Shown: positions 10,193-20,396 of the stretch, piece after piece | How the letters are laid out: each line of letters starts with the position of its first letter | Numbering within the stretch: position 1 is the stretch's first letter | Source: Lithodes maja | Taxonomy: Eukaryota > Arthropoda > Malacostraca > Decapoda > Lithodidae | Direction: 5' to 3' | NCBI GenBank assembly: GCA_037953745.1 | Contig: JBAKBP010010409.1 | Span: forward strand, 1 to 64,000 | DNA: 64,000 bases | Made by a program: the position numbers and the translations under genes | Notes under the pieces: generated by a model | Databases searched by the model: none | Told to the model about the DNA's origin: nothing | Seen by the model: the letters and a program-made list of their open reading frames with translations, nothing else

Positions 10193-10471
10193 TAACTCAT
10201 TATACTCATTTTTAGTGATCTTATATTATACAACCCAGAGAGAGAGAGAAAAAAAAATACAAGGTGGGCCCCCTTAATCTTCAATATACGAGTAATAGGG
10301 ATTTAACCCTCTGAAGATCTTGACGCGTTTTGACAGTTTATTCTGGCTATCATTAGACGATTTTATACAGCTTAAGGATCTGTGGGAATGAAAAGGGTAA
10401 AGACTGTCTCAATTAACCCCTTGAGGATTATTCGGTGTTTTGACAGATTATTTTGGCTATCATTATCAGCA

Positions 10472-10957
10472 TAACCCTTAATTGGCGGCGCGCAACTTAT
10501 GTCGTGTGAAATAAATTTGGACTAAGTGGCGGTTCACAACTTATGTCGTGCGCCATTTTCAGCACGTAATGTTGCTGAGAGAGAGAGCTGAGCGGTGTGA
10601 GGAGCCTAGCAACTCTATGACCGCTCACGACCACCGCGGTGGATCAACTGAGGTGACTCCCACCCTTCCCTCCCCTCTCTCACTCGCTACACAGGGAATT
10701 ATGTAGGGAAATTACCTAATTACAGGGTTTTTGCACTCGTGTTGCACGATCGTTGCAAGAGAACCAGCGGTCGTACAAGGATGGTTCGGGTGTCATTGGA
10801 AAGCTCTGTTTACGCCCTTTCAGGGATAGATACTTGTTTTACGCTCTGGGTCTTATTTAGGCACGAAAATGATCACGTAAACAACCCTATTTAGGGTAAA
10901 AACACCCCGCTGGGCGCTACGGTCCGCTAGACCGCCTAGCCCGCCAATAAGGTGTTA
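10472..10957. mobile_element. TTAA-flanked element, AT-GGCGG ends
   Basis: The left end reads TTAATTGGCGGCG and the right end, reverse-complemented, reads TTAACACCTTATTGGCGGGC. The interior repeats CAACTTATGTCGTG twice and has a long GC-rich middle. It has no ORF of note. Boundaries are approximate by a few bases. Confidence 0.4.
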
Positions 10958-10964
10958 AAATTGT

Positions 10965-11140
10965 GTGAAATTGTGTTTTTCTCTGTGTTTGTTCGTTGTT
11001 ATATTTTGTTTTGTATTTTCCCTGTTCTTGCTGTGTCTTGAGTCGGCCACCTCCAAGGAAACAAAATATAATAATAAAATAAAAATAAAAATAGAAAAAA
11101 TGGGGATTGGGCCTGAGCATATAGATAGATAGATAGATAG
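10965..11140 (+). mobile_element. RTE-type LINE 3' UTR fragment with GATA tail
   Basis: This stretch has the same 3' end as 8652-9702: CCCTGTTCTTGCTGTGTCTT, then GATTGGGCCTGAGCATATAG and (GATA)n. An A-rich stretch is inserted in the middle. Confidence 0.65.
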
Positions 11141-11261
11141 AAAGAGGATCTGTGGGCATGACAATGGTAAAGACTGTCTTAATTAATCCTCATACTTCCA
11201 CAAACCCTTCCCAAGCTAACACAAATGGTGTAATAATAGCCATACTAAACTGTGGGAACAC

Positions 11262-11408
11262 GTCATCACCCTCAAGGAGTTAGTCAACACTGTATACACT
11301 CCAACCCTTAACCTGACCCACCTGCTTTTTAACACATCATCACCCTCAAGGAGTTAGTCAACACTGTATACACTCCAACCCTTAACCCGACCCACCTGCT
11401 TTTTTTCT
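11262..11408. repeat. 73-bp tandem duplication
   Basis: Two copies of a unit containing CATCACCCTCAAGGAGTTAG end at the TTAA that begins the next MITE. Confidence 0.75.
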
Positions 11409-11712
11409 CTGGGTTTCATCCATTCGACCCCATTCAGCCTACTGTTTTAAGAAGTTTCTCCCCATTCAGGTATCGATTTTTTTCCTGGCGAGCAAAAGCG
11501 AGCCATCATTGTATGGAGAAATCCGGCGTCGCCTGAAAAATTTACAAATTAAGTCAGCTGTCTAAAACATAATCCTAAATATGATGGCTCGCTATCGCTC
11601 GCCAGGTGTAAATCGACACCTAGACGAGGATAAACGTTTTAAAACAGTAGGCTGAATGGGGTGGAATGGCTACTACCCAGAAAGAACAAAAAAAGCAGGT
11701 TGGTCCCCTTAA
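11382..11712. mobile_element. TTAA-3 inverted-repeat MITE, copy a
   Basis: TTAA bounds both ends. Long inverted arms carry CCCATTCAGCCTACTGTTTT and CTGGCGAGC..GCGAGCC motifs, meeting in a loop near 11,520-11,580. It is a divergent relative of the copies at 59,564-59,945 and 60,856-61,234. Confidence 0.65.
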
Positions 11713-11950
11713 CCCTCTCATGACACAGTACTTAAGCCGGTATCACACGAGCGTTTTCATTTGTCAGCAGGCTAAATTTGTATATTTTTCGATAGAAAAA
11801 TTTTCTCCGGCAAAGCCGGAATTCTCCTTACAATGCTGGCTCGCTATCGCTCGGCACGAAGAAATCGACACCTGGATGGGGATAAGCGTCTTAAAACAGT
11901 AGGCTGCATGGGGCCGAATGGATACAACCTGCATGCTAATTGTGTAAATT
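11713..11950. mobile_element. Partial TTAA-3 MITE fused to another element end
   Basis: Only the loop and right arm of TTAA-3 are present (CAGGCTAAATTTGTA, TGGCTCGCTATCGCTCGGC, AACAGTAGGCTGCATGGGG). The left side is TTAAGCCGGTATCACACGAG, the end of the TATCAC family seen at 34,171-34,331. Confidence 0.5.
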
Positions 11951-12100
11951 TTTCCATATAAAATGCAATGACGTAATTATGAAAATGATTTAGAATTGGA
12001 TCATATTTCCCTTAGGTATGTGTACTACAAATTTAATGTATGGAATTCTGTGCAGTTTAGGAAGGATCTCTAGGAATCAAAGGGGTATAAACTATCTCAG

Positions 12101-12302
12101 TTAACCCCTTCTGTACCGGCATTGTTCTTTTAACTTTATTATGGCGACTATTAGACTATTGTATTCAGTATTAAAAGGCCCTCCAGCAATTAAGAGGCTT
12201 CCAACTATCTCATTTAACCCTTTTTACTTCCACAGATCCTTCTTAAACTGAAATATAACTAGAATAAAATGGAAAAGACATCGCCGGTACAGAAGGGGTT
12301 AA
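12101..12302. mobile_element. TTAA-2 palindromic MITE
   Basis: TTAA at both ends is followed by a perfect 16-bp terminal inverted repeat CCCCTTCTGTACCGGC. The interior is a near-palindrome with GGCGACTATTAGAC on the left. It is 202 bp long and has no coding capacity. Confidence 0.75.
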
Positions 12303-12315
12303 CTCCCTACCGGCC

Positions 12316-12550
12316 TTAACCCTTTCACGCATGTGACGCAATTTTGAGCCTACTAGGGATACTTTAAAGCCTTTGTTACCATCAGGGGTATTTAGAAACC
12401 TTTAGTTTAGTTACTTTAACCTCTGCAGTTGTATTTGAGTTAGCTGTGGGCAGAAAACTAATTTTGGAGAGGTAATTATAAGAGTGAGAGAACTCTATTT
12501 ATTATTGCTAATCTGGCAACCTCTGTGTCATATGGTCGTGAGAGGGTTAA
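12316..12550. mobile_element. TTAA-1 MITE, copy b (uninterrupted)
   Basis: This is a 235-bp copy with TTAA at 12,316-12,319 and 12,547-12,550. It preserves the uninterrupted target GGTAATTATAAGAGTGAGAG, which proves the insertion borders in copy a. Confidence 0.8.
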
Positions 12551-12638
12551 AGAAAATAGCATAATAACCTCCAAGACGTTGCACCAGATATTGTTATTTG
12601 GAAGCTCTCTCGGGCTGAACTGAATAGGCCTATCCTTA

Positions 12639-12854
12639 TTAACCCTTTGAGGATCATGCTGCATTTTCAGTTTATTCTGGCTATCTGTGGACGATTTTAT
12701 ACAGCTTAGGAAGGTTCTGTGGCAAATAAAGGGGGTCAAGACTATCTCAATCAACCTTCTGACTTCCATACACCCTTCCTAATCCGAATAAAAATCACAT
12801 AGTTATTGTCAGAAACCCGAACAGAAATGCATCATCGTATCTTGAAAGGGTTAT
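12639..12854. mobile_element. TTAA-2 palindromic MITE
   Basis: The left half (GGCTATCTGTGGACGATTTT, AGCTTAGGAAGGTTCTGTGG) is mirrored by the right half (CCATACACCCTTCCTAATCC). The right TTAA has become TTAT and leads into an ATT microsatellite. Confidence 0.7.
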
Positions 12855-12871
12855 TATTATTATTATTGTTT

Positions 12872-13093
12872 TCAATTTCCCCGAGATTTGTATTTCAGAG
12901 ATTCGTTTAACACAATATGATCCGACCTCTTGAGGGTTATTTTGATATGCTGCTTATTAACACTATCTGGTGCAACATCTTGGAGGTCATTATGGTATTT
13001 TATTTTATTATTATAGAGGGTTTTAATTGTTTTTGCCATTTTCGAACAATGTGTTTTTAGTTTACCCCGAGACTTGGAAAAACGCCTCTCCAA
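12872..13093 (-). other. Short repeated ORF fragment of unknown origin
   Basis: The frame encodes a lysine-rich peptide with GKLKTHCSKMAKTIKTLYNN. Related DNA (GCCATTTT..CAAAACGCCTTCCCAGA) recurs at about 14,315-14,400 and 61,795-61,880, so it belongs to a dispersed repeat. I do not recognise the family and it may not be coding. Confidence 0.25.
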
Positions 13094-13286
13094 ATCCCCT
13101 TCAAACTTAAAAGAACGTCCCCCAGACCCCCTTCAAGCTAAATGTGTACATTTTTCGGCAGAGAAATTTCCCGGCCAAAGGCCGGTTTCTTCCAAATTGC
13201 AGGCTCGCTAACGCTCGCCCAGGAAAATTCGACACCTTATTGGGTTGAAGCATCATATAATCGCCAAACTAATGAGATGAAACATC

Positions 13287-14216
13287 TTAACCCTTTCACA
13301 CATTTATGACTTAAGCCCGGTTCACACTAGCCGTCTGTTGGGGGATCCGTTTATGGGCCTGTGACGTCACATACAAAAAACGGACGTGGAGAAGGGAAGT
13401 TGAAATTAAATGCGTACCACATTCCAGAGCGTGAGCCAGACTCTGGGGTGGGACACGTACTTCTCTGGCGTACGGTAAACACCTACTAGACGATCGTCAA
13501 CATGGACTGAGAAACTATCTTTCTTGGTGGTTTTTTTTCTTTATTTGGAACGAAGATGAACCACCACCGTAATTCAATGCATATTAACAGGAATATACAT
13601 TGTCTCTATCTGGAGGCGCGCTAAGCAGTACAACGTGTTAACTTTGGTGGTGCCGCATCGGCTGCCAGGTACACGATCAATAGGTTAACATATTAAACTG
13701 CCTTAATATTTGCCTTGCCATTAAAATGATCCATATAGCATATATTGTGATGCGATATTAACTATAATGTAATGGAAATTGGCAGAAAAATATTACACAC
13801 ATTTCACTTCAATGTTCAATATACGTATGTACGTACACCAAAAATATAAATCGAAACCATCTTTTTGAGTGGTACGCATTTTGGTAAACGGCTGTCCGGT
13901 TCACAATACGTACACGCCGCATGTCTGTAAGTGACGTCACTCTGACGTCACAATTTTTTATACGTACAGTAAAACGGTAGGAAAAACTGCTAGTGTGAAC
14001 CGGGCTTTAGAGGTTGCCAGATTAGCAATAAGAAATAGAGTTCTCTCACTCTTATAATTAACTCTCCAAAATTAGTTTTCTGCCCACAGCTAACTCAAAG
14101 ACAATGGCAGAGGTTCACATAACTAAACTAAAGGTTTCTAAATACCCCTGATGGTAATAAAGGCTTTAAAGTATCCCCCATAGGCTCAAATCGCGTCATA
14201 TGTCGGAGAGGGTTAA
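13287..14216. mobile_element. TTAA-1 MITE, copy c, with nested transposon
   Basis: This is an inverted copy of TTAA-1 with TTAA at 13,287-13,290 and 14,213-14,216. It is split after its first 20 bp by the element at 13,314-14,006; the rest (14,010-14,212) is a close match to copy b. Confidence 0.75.
13314..14006. mobile_element. 693-bp TIR transposon, TTA flanks (PIF/Harbinger-like?)
   Basis: An 18-bp perfect terminal inverted repeat AGCCCGGTTCACACTAGC is flanked by TTA on both sides (13,311-13,313, 14,007-14,009). A 3-bp TWA duplication is typical of PIF/Harbinger, but a TTAA-type site with one mutation is also possible. There is no transposase, so it is non-autonomous. The interior carries GTGACGTCAC motifs near both ends. 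Confidence 0.65.
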
Positions 14217-14640
14217 AATATCCAAGCTAATAGAGTAAAACTGGGAGATTCTAAATTGGCCCGCTCTGCACCTAATAGGATTAATAATTATTGTTGGATT
14301 TTGCTAGTTTTTTTGCCATTTTCAGGCAGTGCATATTAGTTTGTCCCCCAGGCTGACAAAACGCCTTCCCAGACTTCCTTCTAACTGAGGAAATGCCCAC
14401 TCAGATCCCTGGTTTCTTCCAAGTTACAGGCTCACCCGGAACATTGCCTCATTGTCGATGTTGCTAAATTTAGCTTCGAAAAAATAGTCTCCTGGCTTTT
14501 CGAAATAAAATAATGAAATAAAGCTACATAGGAGTGCTGGAAACTTAATGTTTGATAACAGTAATTGGTAAAAGGTGGTATCACAGATTGAGAAGTGATA
14601 GTGTAAAGTCAGTGAAAATAGGTTAGCCTAAGCAGAACCG
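14217..14640. other. Spacer without a gene
   Basis: It contains the dispersed fragment noted at 12,872-13,093 (about 14,315-14,400). I see nothing else. Confidence 0.4.
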
Positions 14641-14684
14641 GATGCGGAAATACCTTGAGCCGACCAGGCCAAGTGGGATATCTC

Positions 14685-14765
14685 TATTGGTCTAACTGGT
14701 AAAGTGTTTGCCTCACAACCCAAGGGTCCCGAGTTCAAGCCCCCGCCAGGGCTTGATATTTTCGG
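14685..14765 (+). ncRNA. tRNA-derived SINE head or tRNA pseudogene
   Basis: A-box-like TGGTCTAACTGG and B-box-like GAGTTCAAGCCCC lie 44 nt apart, as in a tRNA gene. The arms do not fold into a full cloverleaf by eye. The unrelated tail (GGAGGCTATTCCCGCATCTA) fits a SINE rather than a functional tRNA. Confidence 0.5.
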
Positions 14766-15100
14766 GAGGCTATTCCCGCATCTAACGAAGTTTAGGTGTG
14801 TTGGTAAAATTGTTCAGATGGTTGAGAGTAAGATCGGAGCTCCATAAATCCTCTTTCGGATATGATGTAAAAACCTATTCCTACAGTGAGAGAGAAGTGT
14901 GAAGATAGATGCATCATGCAGCTTACTGGAGAGAACAGACCAAGGGTTATTCAAGTGGGTTAGGCATATGGAGAGTTTTCATAATTAACATATTTTACTT
15001 TAACAATATATGTGTAGCCTAGTATCTGGGAAATCAAGATGTGGTGGACATGGATATTTACCTTGAGCTATAAGGAAAACCAAAGACTATTGTTCTGAAA

Positions 15101-15309
15101 TTAACCCTTTCAAGCTCCAATACGCGTTTGTTCGGTTCTGTTTCTGGCTACTATTAGACGATTTTATTCAGATTAGTAATGGTATATGGAAGTCAAAGGG
15201 TTGATTGAGATAGTATTTAGCCTTTTAATACCCACAGATACTTCCTAAGCTGCATAAAATCATCTAATGATAGCCAAAATAAACTGCTGTCAGAGCTTCA
15301 AAGGGTTAA
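15101..15309. mobile_element. TTAA-2 palindromic MITE
   Basis: TTAA lies at 15,101-15,104 and 15,306-15,309, with inverted ends CCCTTTCAAGCTCCAATACG and CCCTTTGAAGCTCTGACAGC. A second, incomplete copy starts from the same right TTAA and runs to about 15,405. Confidence 0.7.
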
Positions 15310-15451
15310 CCCTTCTGTGTGATGGCGTCATTTTCCTTTTATTCTGGGTACAATTATTCGATTTCTCCGCTTAGGAAGGATCTGTGGGAATTATAGGGAA
15401 AATAAATATACATTTTTCTCCTTTGATCCCAAGAAGTTAATACTAATCTGG

Positions 15452-17166
15452 TGTACGATCCAGGTTCTCGAAGACACAGGGCTCTTCAACATTGGACTAG
15501 ATAATGGCAAAAAGCAACAACGGTAACACTAGATCCAACCCCTGCCTTAAACACTGGAAAACAAAACACCATTACCGCCCTGAGTCGTGCCTGGACAACG
15601 AGGTATCCTATGACTCGGTAACTGGTGCACACACACTAGGCTGACGCTCAATGAAACAGCCTATTCTCAAACAGTAAAAGATTACTCGATTATGTTACAC
15701 AAAGAAAAGATAGTTAACGTGATTAATTAACGTTACGGTAGATACTCAAATAACTGGCACTCCTGTATTAAAGAAAGTGCAATGCTAGTCCTGCAACATC
15801 AACTGGAAACTTCTGAAATAAGTCTGATGCTGGGAAGATGTTCGTAAAGAATCTTGAACAATTATAATGCAGAATACGGGTCACAATAAATGCTAGGACA
15901 TAATAAATCAGATTATAGTAATAATAGGCAGGCGAATAATAAAGGCTGCGCAAAGGTAGTAATGCTCGACAACTAAAGAAATGCTTTGTGACACAACGCA
16001 ACAGCCTACTCGGGTTGTGCAACTCAACAACAACCTCGGCTCAAAAGTGCAGTGAATAATAATGCTGCATACATATAATAATGGGGCTTATCTCTAACCA
16101 GTGTCTGCTCAGTTAATAAAATCTAGCTGGGGTATCAAGGCAGGGCAACAATGGGCGAGCATGCGGCTCGTAGCCTAACGTTGTCCGAGGGTGGCATAAT
16201 GAAGATTACATTATATGACGGGGATGCTCTCTTGATAAATCTAGGTCTCTAGTACCTAGCTCTATCCTGGCGATCCCTCAGAAGTCAACACAAAGAGGCA
16301 GCACTATGTTGTGAGGGATAGGCTATGGCCCTTTCACACCACAACGCTGTGCTCGCAAAGTAAACCAACCTGAAGACAACTTAGGCTCCCACAGTACCTG
16401 TCAATGTCGTGCAGAGCTTAGCTAACACTGCACACATCGGAGACAACGACACAGTAACCTTACCCCTAGTCTAGCTTTAGATAACCAAGAAGAATCACTC
16501 AACACCTTGCAAGGGAGACATATACCGGTCTACAACCTTCCCGAGAGAGGACACATACGGAAAAGTCCGTCTCTCTAAACCTCAATAAAGCATAATACCT
16601 CCTTAACCTAATACATGGAAATATCTGAGAGCTTCGCGTACAATACAACTGGTCGACGGTGAACGTCTATGCTGAAACGAGAAGGGATGTTGAGTTTAAT
16701 AAAGATTAGAGAATGAGAAAGGAGAAGTCGAGAGAGAGAAATAGTATGCAAAGTAGCGAGTATGGGGGACAGAATTGCAAAGGATGTAGGTGATACGCAT
16801 GTCAGGCAAGCTCTGAGCTGGTAAAAAACACGAGGCAGCGACGGGAAGGGACTAGTTGACCACCCGGCCGCCAATGCCGTCAGCGCCCAAGCGAGCCGTG
16901 TCATAGCTCACCACGCTGCTGGGTGTACTCCTTCACACTCTCTCGCTCGCCTCCCACACAAGCAACATTTATATTATAGCGAATATAAAATATAAGGCGC
17001 GGCCACAGACCAAAACAAAGACCACTTCTAGACTGTCTGTGGCAACACGACACTAATGAAATAAAGCAGATCATTCTAGGACAACTGTAGCCTATTCCCC
17101 CATCCTGGCGAGCGCTAGCGAGCTGCAATGCCCCACGCCATTCTGCTAACTCCGGGAGGCGTCACA
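15452..17166 (-). repeat. 3' LTR of the gypsy element
   Basis: This 1715-bp LTR is nearly identical to the one at 22,301-23,995, with small indels. On the plus strand it starts TGTACGATCCAGG and ends GGAGGCGTCACA. I see no coding sequence in it. Confidence 0.85.
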
Positions 17167-17176
17167 CCCCCCCCAA
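17167..17176 (-). promoter_or_regulatory. Polypurine tract of the gypsy element
   Basis: On the minus strand CTTGGGGGGGG directly precedes the 3' LTR start TGTGACGCC, the expected position and composition of a plus-strand primer. Confidence 0.75.
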
Positions 17177-17593
17177 GATATGGGACACTCAACCATGAGC
17201 CCATATCTGAACAGGCAGAATGTCGCTAAAATCTGCCACTCCTAACCACTCTGCCACTCATGGAATGCAAGCTCAGTCTCCTCAAAAAAAAAAATACAAC
17301 ATTTTCATATAAAAAAAATCTTATCACCTTTCCCAAATATAATACATTAATTCATAACATTGTGCTCCCAGAGCGAGCTTTAAGAAGCACAGCCTACTGA
17401 GGGAAAATCATCTGCACTCAGTACTCAGCTACAATATTATCTTAAAATTAATTATTAAAAAGAAAGAGTTTTTTATTTAATTTATCACTATTTTATTTTT
17501 ATTTTAATGTTGTTTTTGGCGGCTACTATAGATGTAGCCTAATTTTCTTCTAATCAAAGCCAACAACTCCTGCCCTGCGACCCTACGCTGATG

Positions 17594-19294
17594 CTACACA
17601 TGCGAGCCAACAAGCACCAGCGCAAAAATACACCGCGAGCCAAGACAGGAGGCTATACCAACATACTGTGGTAGCCTACCCCGGATCCTCCACCCACGAC
17701 AGACACTGACTGAACAGCGAGGGTTCTCCTGCAAACAAAGCCAAAACATTATCAGTGCCCTTAGCATGCCACACATCCAACTTGTGTTCCAGTAGCACAA
17801 CAACACCTGACACTGATAAACTGCCCAGTTCATCGCAAGACTGGCACTTCTCTTCGCTCTTTCCGGCAACGGGGCCTGCCAATAACCCTTCACTAGTTCT
17901 ACCTTCGTGATGAGCGAGGCAGCCCCGAAGCGGTCTATGGTGTCGTCAACTCTGGGTAATGGATAGGCGTCTGTCAGGGATAATGCTTCCACACTCTTGC
18001 AATCAACATACACACGGACTCTGCCACCAAACTCAGGTTGCAAAGCCACTGGCAACGACCACTCACGATATCCCTCATCCCTCAGACCCCCTCTCCACAC
18101 GCCGTCCAGCTCCGCCTTCACAACAGGCTGTCGAGCAGGATTCACACGGTAGGGAACCAACTTGAGCCTTGCACTGTCTCCAGCCTCCATGTCGGATTCT
18201 ACCCCGTACATCAGGCCTGGAGAAGCAACAAACATGCGGACGGACTGCCACAGCCTAGTAAACAACTCCTCTTGTCGCTCAGGAACAAGAGGTTGCAACT
18301 TATCTCGCAGAACAATATGCCTAGTGCCCTCCCACATCTCCTTCACCATGTGGAGAGGACCCCTCACCTGATGCCCGAAAACAAGCTCATTCGGACTGAA
18401 ACCGAGACTCTCTCCAGGTACTTCTCTTGCCGCGAACAAAACATACGGCAGACCAAGGTCCCAATCCTTTCCATTCTCTGCGCAGTAACATCGAAGCATG
18501 CTTTTCAGCGTGGCGTGCCACCTCTCCAACACCCCTTGACTCTCCGGGTGATACGCAGAAGAGACGACAGTGCTGATGCCATGCTGAATCATAGTTTGTT
18601 TGAACAGATTAGATGTAAAACTAGAATCTTGGTCCGATTGCACCTCTTGCGGGTAACCATACCGCGAGCAATACAAGAGCAGGTTCCGGACAACAGTTTT
18701 CGCCGTGCCATTTCTCATTGGATATGCATCAGGATAACGAGTGGCCACATCCATGATAGTTAATAGAAATTTATTACCGGCACTAGTAGGGGGTAGGGGT
18801 CCGACCATATCAATGATGACCTTACTGAAGGGCGGTCCACTGACAGGAATGGGGTGCAACGGGGCTCTCGGAATTGTTTGGTTAGGTTTTCCAACCCTCT
18901 GGCACGTATGACACATTGCTATCCAGGTTACCACCTGCCCCTTCAACCCCGGCCACCAAAACAACTTTTCTAAAGCCGCCACCGTTTTTCTCACCCCTAG
19001 ATGTCCTGCCAGTGGTATGTCATGCGCCAACCTCAGTAAGCTATCCCTGCACTCCCGTGGCATCACCAACTGGTCCACTACTCCGGACCCCTCTTGCCAA
19101 CTACGTTTAGGGTCTTGAAAACGCCTATAGAGGATGCCTTCTAAATAAAAAAAATTTCCTGGCTGTGCATCGCCGTCCTCGTCGAGCTCTACAGCTCCAT
19201 TAGCACACGTTTGGAGCTCAGGGTCCTCTAGTTGCAACCGACGTATATCTGAGGGTGCCAAGCGATCTAACTGCTCCCGGAGGCGGGTGCCCAA
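17594..19294 (-). pseudogene. Gypsy integrase fused to RT/RNase H remnant
   Basis: The frame is open for 566 codons. Residues 91-131 form the HHCC zinc domain (H91, H98, C128, C131). The catalytic core follows with D162, D221 and E257, an exact D-35-E spacing; VFGHQVRGPLH then marks the end of the core. The usual C-terminal domain is largely deleted. From about residue 370 the sequence becomes RT: PYRVNPARQPVVKAEL, TDAYPLPRVDDTIDRFG and KVELVKGYW. Motif A normally has Asp where E466 stands, and YxDD is missing. Just downstream, in another frame (17,676-17,882), VWHAKGTDNVLA marks the RNase H C-terminus. The first four codons belong to the inserted retroposon. Integrase looks intact, RT dead. 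Confidence 0.85.
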
Positions 19295-19812
19295 CCCCGA
19301 AAGGGGTTGAAATAGGGGAGCTATCCCCCCGCCAAAGGTGGCTTTCTAGGGCCTTTCCTAGCTGATGCTGAGAGGATTGGGTTCTAGTCATGTGGTGATG
19401 GGCTGGTCTATCAGAGTGAGAACTGAGCGATCTCTGCCATACCCATAGCTTACTCTGACTGTTCCTTTTACTTATATATTTTCTAGATCTCAAGTGACGG
19501 CGTCTCTTGCGTGGATTGACCTCCTAATCTACCAAGATTGGAAGCCAAAGCGTCACATCTTTCCTTTGCCCCTCAACTTTCTCTTCATAATTGCTGAGGG
19601 GCACAGGGCCCTGGGTGGGGCTTTGGTTTCCCGGGCGTTTCCGCACCCTCCTCAGCTCCCTGCCATGGAGTGGCTTCGGTCACCCAGGCTTTATTGTGGT
19701 CGGCAGGGAGGGTTCTGTGGGGCGCTCGGCTATGGTGGCCTTGCTCGGGGCCTTGGGGCTGTTCGGCCAGGCAGCTTGGGGAAAAACAACAACAACAACA
19801 ACTGCTCCCCGG
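19281..19812 (+). mobile_element. Retroposon inserted in the gypsy element
   Basis: The direct repeat AACTGCTCCCGG (19,269-19,280; 19,800-19,812 with one extra C) flanks a 520-bp insert ending in an AAC tail. Its first 190 bp (from GGCGGGTGCCCAACC) recur at 62,049-62,239. Removing the insert joins protease and integrase in one frame. I do not recognise the family. Confidence 0.7.
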
Positions 19813-20396
19813 AGCAATGCATGACCTTCCCCGATACTGGGCTGCTCCCTCTGTCTCTCTCGATGTACATAACGTTGCTGTCGTGGAGACTCGTCATGCC
19901 CAGCCTCGTCACTCTCGATGACAGGCCCAGGGGCTACTCCAGAATTAAGTAATGGTGCTAATACTGAATCACCCAGGAGAGCCGCCGAGTCAAAACTCTT
20001 AAAACCAACTCCAGCTTTAGCCTCCTCCTGTTGATCGTTCCTCCGCTGGTCTGAAGACGGAGGACTAGGCTGTGACACTTTAGCTGCCCAAGCTCGGGTG
20101 ACAACACACGCCATGGGTTGTGTCTGGCACCGCTCGACCCACTCTTGCTCTTCCCTACTCACGTCGGCTGGCCTCTCGGCAACGACTAAGGGTAGAACCT
20201 CAGAAGCGGGCATTGCAAAGGCATTGCCGAGAAGAAGGTCGACGCCCTCCACTGGCAGTTTCTCCACAATCCCGACATCCAATTCACGTGCCACATCATC
20301 CACCTCCAACTCCAACCGCACCAGCGGGTATGACCGAGTTGCATTAATACCCTGCACCACTACCACCCGAGCCGCGTTTATAGGGTAGCCAGTCAA
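19813..20396 (-). pseudogene. Gypsy protease C-terminal part and linker
   Basis: This frame follows the Gag/PR frame after a -1 shift at about 20,390. It contains ARVVVVQGIN and LPVEGVDLLLGNAFA, the second half of a retropepsin-like protease (the GxDLLLGND block of SCAN-type gypsy elements). An acidic linker follows, up to the retroposon insertion. The DTGAS active site lies in the upstream frame. The frameshift has no canonical slippery heptamer that I can see, so it may be a mutation. Confidence 0.7.

Larger units (their letters stand above)
6760..10230 (-). mobile_element. Decayed CR1/Jockey-type LINE, interrupted
   Basis: Coding relics run on the minus strand from about 10,192 down to 6,952 and end in a 3' UTR plus an ATT/AAT tail (6907-6948). 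The 3' UTR (about 6762-6905) recurs at 35,705-35,870 and in part at 33,050-33,105. RT fingers and palm (7893-8501), the FADD block (7650-7883) and the C-terminal domain (6952-7285) occur in the expected order but in different frames. The element is split by the TTAA MITE at 8485-9779, and sequence upstream of RT resumes at 9780-10,192. No 5' end or ORF1 is identifiable. Confidence 0.7.
10303..11200. mobile_element. TTAA-2 palindromic MITE copies, rearranged and interrupted
   Basis: Two left-half copies (10,303-10,418 and 10,416-10,465) show the family core TATCATTAGACGATTTTA or a variant. The matching right half appears only at 11,145-11,210 (GGATCTGTGGGCATGACAAT). Between them lie another TTAA-type element (10,472-10,957) and an RTE 3' UTR with GATA tail (10,965-11,140). 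Confidence 0.5.

Noticed and set aside
15452..17166. Short ORFs within the LTRs
   Set aside because: They occur in both LTRs, have no motifs and are not conserved in length.
18038..18763. 241-codon plus-strand ORF
   Set aside because: Antisense of the gypsy integrase; composition and lack of motifs mark it as a shadow.
17594..19294. Integrase-before-RT order as a local rearrangement
   Set aside because: After excluding the nested retroposon, protease and integrase are continuous in frame, so the order is better explained as Gmr1-type.
19281..19812. HDV-like or hammerhead ribozyme in the shared retroposon head
   Set aside because: Some stems fit, but the strand order required for HDV and the CUGAUGA/GAAA core for hammerhead are not present.
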